64,000 bases of DNA from Polynucleobacter bastaniensis (GCF_018882205.1 NZ_JACVOU010000002.1:62001-126000), one strand, 5' to 3'; positions 13,904 through 23,352 are shown, counted from the first letter of the stretch. The notes: generated from the sequence alone by a model not told the origin. Numbers and translations: made by a program.

Positions 13904-16747
13904 TTATGCAGCTACTTCTACTTGCTTGAGAAAGTTCGCAATAATTTGCTTGACTTCGGGTTTGCAAGAGCCACAATTCGTTCCACATTGAGTTTCAGAT
14001 TGAAGCGAGTTCATAGCTTGATCGGGGGAGGTTCCTGCTGGCATTTTGCTTAAGCATTGCGTCATTGTGTCTGCAGAGACATTAAAGCAGTTACAAATTG
14101 CTTTACCCTTAGGCTTTATTTCCACAGGAGGTTTGCTGACGGGCATCAATAGAGATCGACCGAGCATTTTTGCATCCAAGCCGCTTTCTAGGTACTCTCT
14201 TAGCCAGTTAGTACTAGCTAGACTATCTACGGAACCAGTGAGCATTGCAGATAAAACTTTCTCTTGAGCACGTACGAGCCGCACTATGCCTCTGCGCTTA
14301 TCGCTATAGCGCATTACCGGCTCACCAGATCCCTCATCCAATTTAAATTTTTGCATCACTTGCTTCAAGGCTTGTGCGGCAAGAGATTCAGATTCTTCAA
14401 GAGGATCATCGTGGTGGGCGGCTTTGAATGAAACTCCAATAAGGTCGCCATCTTGCTCTCTGCCAAATAAGACGCATTGGGCTGAGTCAAAGTGAGGCAA
14501 GATACTGCGCAAACTGTTCTGAACAGAAAAGACTTCCTCTTTCGGGAATAGGCCGAAGGCAACGAGTTGCCATGGAAGATTTGCTGGCAAGATCTTCACA
14601 GCTGCATGCTTTAACTCTGGCTGACCTGATACAGGGTCAATCATGTTACAGGTTAGTCCGTTGACTCCGCGGCCTGGTGTTTTACCAGCAGCGCCTGAAA
14701 TAAACTCAGAACCCCAGTGCATCGCAATAAAGGCTTGCGAGGAGGCAATATCATCCGAAACTTTAATTGGAAAGATTTCGCTACCTCTGCGACTAGTAAC
14801 ATGAACTAAATCACCATTTTCTAGATTCATTCTGCCAGCATCTTTAGGCGACATCTCCACACAAGGCTCGGGTGAGTGCCCATAGAGTGTTCCAATCGTG
14901 CCGGTTCTACTCATACCGTGCCATTGATCTCGCAGGCGTCCAGTATTTAATGCAAATGGATATCGTGCATCCACTGATTCTGCGGTTGCCTTATAAGGTG
15001 CAGCGATAAAGTGTGCTTTCTGATCTTTAGTGGGGAAGACACCATTTTCATAAAGTCGCTTTTTGCCAAAGTAAGATCCTTTTGGCATTGGCCATTGCTG
15101 TGGTCCACGCTCTTCGAGAATTTGATAGCTCAGACCAGTGATATCCAGATCACGACCGGTCGTACTCTCACGATGCTCATTCCAAATATCTTCCGGACCA
15201 TCATAGGTAAAGAGGGTAGAAATTCCTTCTTTTCTATTGCCTGGTAATAGTGCCTCTAGAGCTCGCCCAACCTCTAGAGCAATCTGCCAATCATGTTTTG
15301 CAGACTGAAAGGGATTAATGGCGGGATTGACTTTAGAGATGCGACGCTCTGAATTAGTGACTGTTCCTACCTTCTCTGCCCAGGTAGTAGCGGGTAACAA
15401 AACATCTGCATACAGGGTCGTTGCTGTATGTGCATATGCCTCCTGAACAACAACAAATTCTGCATTGCTCAATCCCTCATGAACAGCATTGAGATCGGGC
15501 ATGGATTGTGCGGGGTTTGTGCAGACGATCCAAATAGCCTTAAGCTTTTCAGTGCGCAATGCTTCAAACATAGGAATAGCGCTAAGACCTGGTTTTTCAG
15601 GAACGGAGTGGACGCCCCACAAGTTAGCGACTTCAGCGCGATGCTCTGGATTAGCAAGATCACGATGGGCAGATAGCAAATTAGCTAAGCCGCCAACCTC
15701 TCGGCCACCCATTGCATTAGGTTGCCCAGTTAAAGAGAATGGACCTGCACCAGCTTTACCAATCTGACCGGTGGCCAAATGTAGATTTACTAAAGAAGCA
15801 TTCTTGGCGGCACCTGACGCTGATTGATTTAATCCTTGGCAGTACATGGATAGCGTTGCAGGAGAGGTCGCAAACCATTGCGCTGCTTGGAATAAGTCTT
15901 TTTCCTTAATGCCGCATATCTGGCTCACTGCTTTCGGCGTGAAGTCCCTTACTAGATTACGTAGAGCATCAAAATCTTCCGTGTATGAGTAGATATAAGA
16001 CTCATCAATCCAGTTCTCCCAAAGCATGATGTAAAGCATGCCGTGGTAGAGGGCGACATCAGTACCAGGCTGTATCTGTAGGTAAAGATCAGCTTCTTTA
16101 GCGGTATCTGTTTTTCTGGGGTCAACAACAATGACTTTGAGATCTGGATTATTTTTACGGGCATCCTCAAGGCGTCTATACAAAATAGGATGGGCAAAAG
16201 CGGTATTTGATCCTGTTATAAAAATGGTCGATGCTAAATCAATGTCTTCATAGCAGCAAGGCGGAGCATCCATCCCCAAGGTTTGCTTGTAGCCAGCTAC
16301 CGCGCTAGACATACATAGGCGTGAATTAGTATCAATATTGTTCGAACCAATTAAGCCCTTCATTAACTTATTAAAGATGTAGTAGTCTTCTGTTAGTAAT
16401 TGACCAGAGACATAAATGCCTACAGACTCTGGACCATGTTCTTTAATGATGTCGGCAAATTTTTGGGCAACTGTTTGTATTGCTTCGGGCCAAGAAATAT
16501 CTATCGGGTCTTCGCCTCTTGTTTTGCGAATAGCGGGTGAGCCCAACCGCGCTTGCATTTGAAGGCTTGGGTTTGCGGTGAGATGGAGGGTGGAGCCTTT
16601 ACTACAGAGTCTACCAAAGTTTGCGGGGTGGTCAGGGTCACCACGAACCCCGGTTACTTCTAGTTTTCCATTGCTATTGGGTGTAGTTTCAATAATGACG
16701 CCACAGCCAACACCACAATAGCAACAGGTGCTTTTAACTTCAGCCAT
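13904..16747 (-). CDS. nasA: Assimilatory nitrate reductase catalytic subunit
   Basis: A 947-residue molybdopterin enzyme that reduces nitrate to nitrite in the cytoplasm. The N-terminal CCYCGVGCGV (residues 8-17) with Cys near 48 (RLCSKGST) binds a 4Fe-4S cluster. The body is the Mo-bis-MGD domain, ending with the dinucleotide-binding region (YPFALNTGRLRDQWHGMSRT). The last 65 residues hold a BFD-like 2Fe-2S domain (ICNCFNVS ... CGTNCGSC), typical of NasA and absent from NapA. There is no Tat signal. The start overlaps the nirD stop by eight bases. Confidence 0.95.
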   Translation of the reverse strand: MAEVKSTCCYCGVGCGVIIETTPNSNGKLEVTGVRGDPDHPANFGRLCSKGSTLHLTANPSLQMQARLGSPAIRKTRGEDPIDISWPEAIQTVAQKFADIIKEHGPESVGIYVSGQLLTEDYYIFNKLMKGLIGSNNIDTNSRLCMSSAVAGYKQTLGMDAPPCCYEDIDLASTIFITGSNTAFAHPILYRRLEDARKNNPDLKVIVVDPRKTDTAKEADLYLQIQPGTDVALYHGMLYIMLWENWIDESYIYSYTEDFDALRNLVRDFTPKAVSQICGIKEKDLFQAAQWFATSPATLSMYCQGLNQSASGAAKNASLVNLHLATGQIGKAGAGPFSLTGQPNAMGGREVGGLANLLSAHRDLANPEHRAEVANLWGVHSVPEKPGLSAIPMFEALRTEKLKAIWIVCTNPAQSMPDLNAVHEGLSNAEFVVVQEAYAHTATTLYADVLLPATTWAEKVGTVTNSERRISKVNPAINPFQSAKHDWQIALEVGRALEALLPGNRKEGISTLFTYDGPEDIWNEHRESTTGRDLDITGLSYQILEERGPQQWPMPKGSYFGKKRLYENGVFPTKDQKAHFIAAPYKATAESVDARYPFALNTGRLRDQWHGMSRTGTIGTLYGHSPEPCVEMSPKDAGRMNLENGDLVHVTSRRGSEIFPIKVSDDIASSQAFIAMHWGSEFISGAAGKTPGRGVNGLTCNMIDPVSGQPELKHAAVKILPANLPWQLVAFGLFPKEEVFSVQNSLRSILPHFDSAQCVLFGREQDGDLIGVSFKAAHHDDPLEESESLAAQALKQVMQKFKLDEGSGEPVMRYSDKRRGIVRLVRAQEKVLSAMLTGSVDSLASTNWLREYLESGLDAKMLGRSLLMPVSKPPVEIKPKGKAICNCFNVSADTMTQCLSKMPAGTSPDQAMNSLQSETQCGTNCGSCKPEVKQIIANFLKQVEVAA

Positions 16748-17090
16748 GAGTAGCTAATAATTCCTCGCGGCTTAACCAAACTACACTAGACTCTACTTTG
16801 ACTGCAAAGGATTTGGCACAGCCCTCATCCGGAGCAACGGCGCAGCCAGTAGAAAGATCTATATTCCAAGAGTGCAGTGGACAGGTTACAGATTTACCGT
16901 GGACAATCCCCTGTGAGAGAGGGCCACCCTTATGTGGGCACTTATCTAATACGGCAAATACTTCATCTTCTGAATTTCTAAAAATAGCAATTTGTCCAGC
17001 TGGTGCTTGGATAACCCGAGATCCCAGAACAGGAATCTCATCAACCGTTGTGATTTTCTGCCACTGATCAAGTTGGGCGGTACTAGACAT
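16740..17090 (-). CDS. nirD: Nitrite reductase small subunit, Rieske-type
   Basis: A 116-residue Rieske-fold protein that partners NirB. The cluster motif is CPHKGGPLSQG (Cys-x-His) and CPLHSWNIDL (Cys-x-x-His). Many NirD proteins lack these residues, so retention is notable and suggests a functional 2Fe-2S cluster. ATG at 17090 is chosen because GAGG precedes it and it overlaps the nirB stop by eight bases; longer in-frame starts would run into nirB. It also overlaps nasA, so the three are tightly coupled. Confidence 0.9.
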   Translation of the reverse strand: MSSTAQLDQWQKITTVDEIPVLGSRVIQAPAGQIAIFRNSEDEVFAVLDKCPHKGGPLSQGIVHGKSVTCPLHSWNIDLSTGCAVAPDEGCAKSFAVKVESSVVWLSREELLATHG

Positions 17091-19533
17091 TTCCAACCTC
17101 GACAATCGGAATAGTTTTGAATTGACGAATATCCACCCCGGCTCTTTCGAAATCCTTCCAGGGGTCTGGAGCATCCTTCAAGTCAAAGAGCAGTCGTTCG
17201 TAAAGGGCTTTGCGGCTTTCAGAATCCTCAACAATTTTTTGCTTGATGTATTCCATGCCAACTCGAGCAAGGTAATGGACGGTACGATCAAGATACCAGG
17301 CTTCTTCACGATATAGCTGTAAGAATGCACCTGAGTACTCTCGCACTTCTTCATCTGTTTTGACTTTGCAGAGGAATTCAGCAACTTCAGTTTTAATACC
17401 GCCATTTCCGCCAATATAAAGCTCCCAGCCAGATTCAACGCCGATGATGCCAACGTCTTTAATGCCGGCTTCAGCACAGTTTCTAGGGCAACCTGAAACC
17501 GCAAGTTTGACTTTATGAGGGGCATACATACCAAAGAGCATACGTTCTAGCTCTACACCCATTTTCATAGAAGACTGGGTACCAAAGCGACAATGCTCAT
17601 CACCAACGCAGGTCTTTACTGTTCGAATCGATTTACCGTAGGCATGACCTGAGGGCATATCCAACTCCTTCCAGACTGCTGGAAGATCATCCTTCTTGAT
17701 ACCAAGTAAGTCGATACGTTGACCACCGGTGACTTTAACTGTAGGAACTTGGTATTTTTCGGCAACGTCAGCGATGCGGCGTAATTCTGCCGGCGTCGTC
17801 AATCCACCAAACATCCTTGGTATTACTGAGTAGGTGCCGTCTTTTTGAATATTGGCATGAGCACGTTCATTAATAAAGCGAGACTGTGGATCATCTTTTG
17901 CTTCATGTGGCCAAGTAGAAATCAGATAGTAGTTCAGGGCAGGGCGACAAGTCGCGCAACCATTAGGCGTTCTCCAGCTTAGTTCAGCACGAACTTGTTC
18001 TTGAGAAATTAAGTGGCCTGAGCGTATAGCTTGACGGATTTCATCATGGGAAAGATCAGAGCATCCGCAGATAGATTTCTTTCTGGGGGTAGCTGAGTAA
18101 TCTGTACCCAGAACATTCATTAGTACTTGCTCAACAAGACCCGTACATGAACCACAGGAGCTACTCGCCTTAGTGCACTTCTTTACTTCATCTAATGTAA
18201 AGAGACCTTGTTCCCGAATAGCCTTAACAATAGTTCCCTTGGTAACCCCATTGCATCCACAGATTTCATCTGCATCCGTCATGCCAGCAGCTTTATTGTG
18301 ACCTTGATGGCCTACATCGCCAATATTGGATTCACCAAACATCAATGTATCACGAATTTCAGCAACACTTTGTGCGTCACGCATCAGTTTGAAATACCAA
18401 GTGCTATCTGCGGTATCGCCAAACATACAAGCGCCAATCAAACGGTCATCTTTCAGAACTAATTTTTTATATACGCCACCAATAGGGTCGGCTAGGGTAA
18501 TCTCCTCGGTACCTTCACCACCCATAAAGTTCCCAGCAGAGAAGAGATCAACACCAGTTACTTTTAGTTTTGTTGAGGTTACAGAGCCTTCATAACGACC
18601 GATGCCGTATTCAGCTAGATGATTGGCACAAACTTTAGCTTGCTCAAATAAGGGGGCAACTAAACCATAGGCTGTGCCGCGGTGACTTGCGCATTCTCCA
18701 ACAGCATAGACTCTTGGATCAAAAGTCTGCATCGTGTCATTTACGACGATGCCGCGTTGACAATGGAGTCCTGCCGATTCAGCTAAAGCGGTATTAGGTT
18801 TAATGCCTGCTGCCATAACAACTAAATCAGCAGGTATTTCTAGGCCGCCTTTAAAGCGAATAGAGCCTACGCGATCACCAGCAGCATTAGGGCTGATTGC
18901 TTCAGTAGAGGTCTTGAGTAAAAACTTGAGACCTTTTTCTTCCAGGGATTTTTGTAGCAAGTCGGCCGCTGTTTTATCTAACTGCCTTTCCATCAGCCAG
19001 TCTGCAAGATGGACCACGGTCACACTCATGCCTCTGAGAGCTAGACCATTTGCTGCCTCTAGACCAAGTAGGCCGCCACCAATAACAACTGCATTTTTGT
19101 AGCGGGTGGCTACATCAATCATCTCATTGGTGTCTTTGATATCGCGGTAGGCAATAACACCAGGCAAATCATTTCCCGGTACAGGAAGAATGAAAGGGAG
19201 TGAACCGGTAGCTAAAAGCAATCGGTCATATTTTTCAACTGTGCCATCATCGGCAGTAACCGTTCGCTCCTTACGATCGATCTTTGTAATGGTTTTACTG
19301 AGATGAAGATGAATACCATTGCTCTTGTACCAATCTAGGTCATTTAAAACAATTTGCTCAAGAGTCTGTTCCCCGGCTAATACTGGAGAAAGCAGAATGC
19401 GGTTGTAATTGGGATGCGGTTCGGCACCAAAGATAGTGATGTCATAAAGCTCTGGATCGAGCTTTAATAATTCTTCGATGGTCCGAACACCGGCCATCCC
19501 ATTACCAATCATGACAAGTTTTTGTTTTTTCAT
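17083..19533 (-). CDS. nirB: NADH-dependent assimilatory nitrite reductase large subunit
   Basis: An 816-residue enzyme that reduces nitrite to ammonium with NADH. Residues 1 to about 300 form the FAD/NADH domain (MIGNGMAGVRTIEEL; VVIGGGLLGLEAANGLA). Two BFD-like 2Fe-2S domains follow (CGCNGVTKG ... CGSC near 425-470, CGCSDLS ... CATC near 490-540). The C-terminal siroheme domain has TCVGDEHCRFGT and SGCPRNCAEA, whose four Cys hold the 4Fe-4S/siroheme centre. The siroheme is made by cobA and a CbiX chelatase encoded in the divergent arm. The start overlaps the nrtA stop by four bases. Confidence 0.95.
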   Translation of the reverse strand: MKKQKLVMIGNGMAGVRTIEELLKLDPELYDITIFGAEPHPNYNRILLSPVLAGEQTLEQIVLNDLDWYKSNGIHLHLSKTITKIDRKERTVTADDGTVEKYDRLLLATGSLPFILPVPGNDLPGVIAYRDIKDTNEMIDVATRYKNAVVIGGGLLGLEAANGLALRGMSVTVVHLADWLMERQLDKTAADLLQKSLEEKGLKFLLKTSTEAISPNAAGDRVGSIRFKGGLEIPADLVVMAAGIKPNTALAESAGLHCQRGIVVNDTMQTFDPRVYAVGECASHRGTAYGLVAPLFEQAKVCANHLAEYGIGRYEGSVTSTKLKVTGVDLFSAGNFMGGEGTEEITLADPIGGVYKKLVLKDDRLIGACMFGDTADSTWYFKLMRDAQSVAEIRDTLMFGESNIGDVGHQGHNKAAGMTDADEICGCNGVTKGTIVKAIREQGLFTLDEVKKCTKASSSCGSCTGLVEQVLMNVLGTDYSATPRKKSICGCSDLSHDEIRQAIRSGHLISQEQVRAELSWRTPNGCATCRPALNYYLISTWPHEAKDDPQSRFINERAHANIQKDGTYSVIPRMFGGLTTPAELRRIADVAEKYQVPTVKVTGGQRIDLLGIKKDDLPAVWKELDMPSGHAYGKSIRTVKTCVGDEHCRFGTQSSMKMGVELERMLFGMYAPHKVKLAVSGCPRNCAEAGIKDVGIIGVESGWELYIGGNGGIKTEVAEFLCKVKTDEEVREYSGAFLQLYREEAWYLDRTVHYLARVGMEYIKQKIVEDSESRKALYERLLFDLKDAPDPWKDFERAGVDIRQFKTIPIVEVGNV

Positions 19534-20825
19534 GCTTTGATCTTGAAGCTATCTGCATAGGCTGCTGGGTTAGAGCCATTCCATACGACCCCATCAAATA
19601 GTTTGCTCGAACGCATATCACTTTTAGGTAATGGTGTTTTTGAGGCTGTAGCAGCATCTTTATAGATGGCGATATTGTTCACTTTTTTGGCGACCGCTAA
19701 ATAATCAGGATGCTCTTTCAAAAGGCCCCAGCGCTTATGTTGAGTCATAAACCACATACCATCAGATAAGTAAGGGAAGGTTGCTAAACCATCGTTATAA
19801 AACTTCATAGCATGAGGGTCATCCCAAGTTTTGCCAATACCGTTGTTATAGCGACCTAGCATGCGATCCTGAATGACGTTGATGTCAGTATTAACAAAAG
19901 ATGGTGCAGACACTACTTCAGCAGTTTTATGTTTATTACTTGTGGATGAGTCAATATATTTTCCGGCTTCTAGAATAGCTGCTGTAACCGCTCGACAGGT
20001 GTTTGGAAATTTCTTAGCAAAATCAGAAGTTGTGCCTAAGGCTTTTTCTGGATGATCTTGCCAAATGGCTTGAGTAGTGATTGCTGTAAAGCCAACGTCA
20101 TCAAAGATTGCACGGGCATTCCAGGGTTCACCTACACAATAGCCATCCATATTACCGCTACGCATATTGGCTACCATTTGTGGAGGTGGAACAGTGATGA
20201 TCTTAGCGTCTTTGAATGGGTTAATGCCGTAGTTTGCAAGCCAGTAATAGAGCCACATAGCATGCGTTCCAGTTGGGAAAGTTTGCGCAAAAGTGTAATC
20301 ACGCTTTTCTTTATCCATCAGTGACTTTAGACTGGCGCCATCTGTCACTCCTTTTTTATTGAGCGCTTTAGACAAGGTTATTGCCTGTCCGTTATTATTG
20401 AGCGACATCAGTAGAGACATATCTTTTTGTTGGCCGCCGATACCCATTTGCAGTCCGTACATCAAGCCATACAAAATATGAGAAATATCGTTCTCACCGT
20501 TGACAAGCTTGTCACGAATGGCAGCCCATGATGCCTCTTTGGTTGGGATAATCTTGACGCCATATTTTTTATCCAGACCAAGATGGTTTGCCATAATCAC
20601 TGATGAGCAGTCAGTTAGGGCAATAAAACTGACCTTTACATCAGTTTTTTCTGGAGCATCAGAGCCTGCAGCCCATGCGCCAGCTTTAACTAGGGGATCT
20701 ATTAAGGATAGGATGCTGGCAGATCCAATGCCTTGAATGAGTTTGCGTCGCGCAGGGTTGGTATCCGAAGTTGTTGAAATAACAGTTTCTGGTGTTATCA
20801 GTCTAGCTTTAATGTTTTTTTTCAT
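19530..20825 (-). CDS. NrtA/CmpA-type nitrate-binding protein
   Basis: A 431-residue periplasmic binding protein. The N-terminus has a twin-arginine signal (ARRKLIQGIGSASILSLIDP, about residues 25-44), so it is exported folded. The body has family features: KVSFIALTDCSSVIMA, HILYGLMYGLQMGIGG and DGYCVGEPWNA, the last part of the nitrate pocket in NrtA. It is the first gene of the minus-strand operon. The usual permease (NrtB/NasE) does not follow; nirB does. The ATPase lies in the divergent arm. Binding nitrate is likely; bicarbonate or cyanate are alternatives in this family. Confidence 0.88.
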   Translation of the reverse strand: MKKNIKARLITPETVISTTSDTNPARRKLIQGIGSASILSLIDPLVKAGAWAAGSDAPEKTDVKVSFIALTDCSSVIMANHLGLDKKYGVKIIPTKEASWAAIRDKLVNGENDISHILYGLMYGLQMGIGGQQKDMSLLMSLNNNGQAITLSKALNKKGVTDGASLKSLMDKEKRDYTFAQTFPTGTHAMWLYYWLANYGINPFKDAKIITVPPPQMVANMRSGNMDGYCVGEPWNARAIFDDVGFTAITTQAIWQDHPEKALGTTSDFAKKFPNTCRAVTAAILEAGKYIDSSTSNKHKTAEVVSAPSFVNTDINVIQDRMLGRYNNGIGKTWDDPHAMKFYNDGLATFPYLSDGMWFMTQHKRWGLLKEHPDYLAVAKKVNNIAIYKDAATASKTPLPKSDMRSSKLFDGVVWNGSNPAAYADSFKIKA

Positions 20826-20896
20826 GCTGGGCTCCTTTGGTCGATAACTAACAATAAGGAATTTTGATTTCTGGGAATTTTCTGAATGCTCTGAAA

Positions 20897-20933
20897 TGGT
20901 GCACCAAAATAATGCATGAACCCTTTTGGTTCA
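20897..20933. promoter_or_regulatory. NtrC-like site and inverted repeat in the nitrate divergent promoter
   Basis: TGCACCAAAATAATGCA at 20900-20916 matches the NtrC consensus TGCACC-A-N3-TGGTGCA at 12 of 14 fixed positions. It overlaps the palindrome TGGTGCACCA at 20897. A separate perfect inverted repeat TGAACC-N5-GGTTCA follows at 20917-20933. Both lie between the divergent nrtA and cobA starts, so they could control both arms of the locus. No convincing sigma-54 promoter was found. Confidence 0.5.
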
Positions 20934-20975
20934 TTCATAAGTTTTAGAGGGATTCCCGACTGTTAAAAATGATGC

Positions 20976-21779
20976 ATGGAACAAATTTCACCATCAAGAG
21001 TTAAAGCCCTTAAATTAGATGGGCTTGTGCCCGGCGTTTACCTCATTGGTGCTGGGCCTGGAGCTGCCGACCTCATTACTGTTCGCGGCTCGAGAATTTT
21101 GGCTCAGGCAGACATCGTTTTCTATGACGCACTCATTGATCTTTCTATGTTGGATTGGTGTTCTAGCACTAAATTGGTGCAAGTTGGTAAAAGATGTGGG
21201 TCACATTCAAGCTCTCAGCACTTTATTAACAAGCAATTGGTGGACGCTGCTAGCAAGTATTCAGTTGTGGTGCGCCTCAAGGGCGGGGACCCACTGATTT
21301 TTGGTCGCGCACAGGAGGAAATTGACGCTCTTGAAAAGGCAAATGTACGCTATGAAATTGTTCCAGGAATTACTACCGCTTTGGCAGCTTCAGCAGAATT
21401 AAAGCAGCCTCCAACTACCAGGGAGTTAAGTCGAACCCTAACGTTGACTACTTTGCCTGGTCGTTGCGCACATGAAGATCATAAAACGGCAATCTACTAC
21501 ATGGCACGCGACCAGTTATCTGAGGTTGCCGCAAACTTGATTGCTCAAGGCTATTCAGTAGATACCGCTGTATGCTTGATGGAGTCAGTCAGCCTTCCAA
21601 CCCAGCGCAGCTTTGGCTGCACCTTAGATGAATTGCGCTTTGGTGATGTACATCATCATTTTTTAGATAAGCAACCTGTTGTGGTGATGGTCGGAGAAGT
21701 TTATAGAAAAAAACTTCAGACGCTCACCCCGTTAATTGAGTCACAAAATCCTTTAAATTTATTGCAATTAGCATCTTAA
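20976..21779 (+). CDS. cobA: Uroporphyrinogen-III C-methyltransferase (siroheme branch)
   Basis: A 267-residue SAM-dependent enzyme that methylates uroporphyrinogen III to precorrin-2. The motifs are VYLIGAGPGAADLITVRG (residues 21-38) and VVRLKGGDPLIFGRAQEE (about 103-120), with PGITTALAASAEL in between as the SAM-side loop. It lacks the dehydrogenase/chelatase half of CysG. Those steps must come from elsewhere, with the CbiX-like protein at 23354 the probable chelatase. Siroheme is needed by NirB, encoded on the opposite arm. Confidence 0.93.
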   Translation: MEQISPSRVKALKLDGLVPGVYLIGAGPGAADLITVRGSRILAQADIVFYDALIDLSMLDWCSSTKLVQVGKRCGSHSSSQHFINKQLVDAASKYSVVVRLKGGDPLIFGRAQEEIDALEKANVRYEIVPGITTALAASAELKQPPTTRELSRTLTLTTLPGRCAHEDHKTAIYYMARDQLSEVAANLIAQGYSVDTAVCLMESVSLPTQRSFGCTLDELRFGDVHHHFLDKQPVVVMVGEVYRKKLQTLTPLIESQNPLNLLQLAS

Positions 21780-21799
21780 TTGTTTGATAGGAGCTACAA

Positions 21800-21853
21800 A
21801 TGAATTCATACCTCCTATTTCATACTCTGCGCCATCTTTTGTGTGATGACTAA
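21800..21853 (+). CDS. Possible 17-residue leader ORF before the ATPase
   Basis: AGGAG precedes ATG at 21800 by about 6 bases. The frame encodes MNSYLLFHTLRHLLCDD and stops at 21853, overlapping the start of the ATPase gene (ATG 21846), which lacks a good ribosome site of its own. It could drive coupled translation. It could also be the start of a lost gene, perhaps the missing permease. The size allows no homology judgement. Confidence 0.3.
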   Translation: MNSYLLFHTLRHLLCDD

Positions 21854-22706
21854 AAATACTTTTCTCAAAGTCTCAAACCTTGGTAAGTCATATAAAGCTG
21901 ACGCACCGCCAGTATTTGAGGGTATCGATTTTGAAATTGAGCGCGGAGAGTTTGTTTGCATCATCGGCCATTCAGGCTGTGGCAAAACTACTATCCTGAA
22001 TGTATTAGCAGGTCTTGAAGAGGCAACTACTGGCGATTCAATCATGCTTGGAAAGCGCATTCAAGGCCCTGGTTTAGAGCGTGGCGTTGTTTTCCAAGGG
22101 CACGCATTAATGCCTTGGATGACAGCTCTTCAAAACGTTGCTTTCGCTGTCAAGTCAAAGTATCCCGACTGGTCAAAAGTACAAATCACTGAGCACTCTA
22201 AAAAATATCTAGAGATGGTAGGTTTGGTCAACGCTGAAAATAAGAAGCCTTCAGAATTATCTGGTGGCATGAAGCAGAGGGTAGGTATTGCACGAGCATT
22301 TGCTATTGAGCCAAAAATGCTTTTGTTAGATGAGCCATTTGGCGCATTAGATGCTCTCACACGTGGAGTGATTCAGGATGAGCTGCTCAAAATTTGTAGC
22401 AAAACTAAGCAAACTGTCTTCATGATTACGCATGATGTAGATGAGGCAATCCTGCTCTCAGACAAAATCATGTTGATGAGTAATGGTCCGAATGCTCGTA
22501 TTGCAGAAATCGTAATCAATACCTTACCCAAAGGAAGAAAGCGAGCTAATTTACATCATGACCCAATGTATTACCCCATGCGAAATCACCTAGTTGATTT
22601 TTTAGTCAATCGCTCAAAGGATTTACAGATAAAAGGTGCTCAGGGTAAATTAGATGGTTATAAGCCGCTTATCATATTGCCAGGTATAGATACACCTGTT
22701 ACGTAA
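21846..22706 (+). CDS. ABC transporter ATPase, NrtD/NasD-like
   Basis: A 286-residue ATPase of the nitrate/sulfonate/taurine group. Walker A is GHSGCGKTTIL (about 43-53), the signature is LSGGMKQRVGIARAF, and Walker B is MLLLDEPFGALDALT. The C-terminal tail (about 230-286, with HHDPMYYPMRNHLVDFL) resembles NrtD. ATG at 21846 is preferred to GTG at 21843. No permease gene lies beside it; the next gene is a PAS protein. Either the permease is elsewhere in the genome or the ABC system is incomplete. Confidence 0.88.
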   Translation: MTKNTFLKVSNLGKSYKADAPPVFEGIDFEIERGEFVCIIGHSGCGKTTILNVLAGLEEATTGDSIMLGKRIQGPGLERGVVFQGHALMPWMTALQNVAFAVKSKYPDWSKVQITEHSKKYLEMVGLVNAENKKPSELSGGMKQRVGIARAFAIEPKMLLLDEPFGALDALTRGVIQDELLKICSKTKQTVFMITHDVDEAILLSDKIMLMSNGPNARIAEIVINTLPKGRKRANLHHDPMYYPMRNHLVDFLVNRSKDLQIKGAQGKLDGYKPLIILPGIDTPVT

Positions 22707-22792
22707 TAATTTAATAGAAAAATTTGACTGATAAGAAAATGGCCTAGTTGCAAATTATTTCTTACAAGAACTGAAGAACGAGGAGTTTAGTC

Positions 22793-22825
22793 ATGGCATT
22801 ATTAGTGCTATCGAGCTCTCAATAA
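22793..22825 (+). CDS. Possible 10-residue ORF with a strong ribosome site
   Basis: GAGGAG precedes ATG at 22793, which reads MALLVLSSSQ and stops. It lies in the 214-base gap after the ATPase gene. It may be the stub of a deleted gene or a leader peptide for the PAS gene. Too short for certainty. Confidence 0.2.
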   Translation: MALLVLSSSQ

Positions 22826-22920
22826 ATGTACAGACTGAGTCTTATCTAAAAAGTGATTGTGTTGAGGTAGTTTTTCTTGCGTTATTCTTAGATGTAAGTC
22901 ACTTAACCAGGAAATAACTA

Positions 22921-23352
22921 ATGCTGATTCCCATCGATTTTAAAGCGCTCATAAGTCACATTGGTGAAGCAGTGATTATTTCTGATCGAGATGAAAATAT
23001 CTTGTTCTGGAATGCATCTGCTGAGCGTATTTTTGGCTATACCCCAAATGAGGCCCTTGGAAAAACACTCAGCATTATTACTCCTGAGCGTTTTAGGGAG
23101 CGCCATTCTAAGGGCTACTTTCATACGATGGAGACTGGTAAAACGAAGTATGGCAATACTTTGCTACGAGTTCCAGCAATTCATAAGGATGGCAGATCTG
23201 TTTCAATTGCTTTTTCAGTCACGATGATTTTTGATAATCAGAATCAGCCTATTGCTATTGCAGCGATCATACGAGATGAAACAGAGCGATTTCAAGAAGA
23301 GCGTAAGCTCAAAGAAAAATTAGCAACTCTTGAGAAAAGCAATCAGGTTTGA
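22921..23352 (+). CDS. Single PAS-domain protein
   Basis: A 143-residue protein made of one PAS domain, with a short C-terminal coiled coil (RFQEERKLKEKLATLEKSNQ). ILFWNASAERIFGYTPNEALGK is the typical PAS core and IAAIIRDETERF the PAC end. No kinase or other output domain is fused. A ligand or redox sensor that dimerises and talks to a partner is likely. It sits between the ATPase and the CbiX gene in the nitrate arm and is one base from the latter, so it may sense nitrate status. That is inference. Confidence 0.8.
   Translation: MLIPIDFKALISHIGEAVIISDRDENILFWNASAERIFGYTPNEALGKTLSIITPERFRERHSKGYFHTMETGKTKYGNTLLRVPAIHKDGRSVSIAFSVTMIFDNQNQPIAIAAIIRDETERFQEERKLKEKLATLEKSNQV

Noticed and set aside
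15011-15767. Plus-strand ORFs inside nasA
   Set aside because: They are antisense shadows of a long, well-supported gene.
20826-20975. Sigma-54 promoter for nrtA or cobA
   Set aside because: No GG-N10-GC pair with acceptable flanks was found on either strand despite the NtrC-like site.
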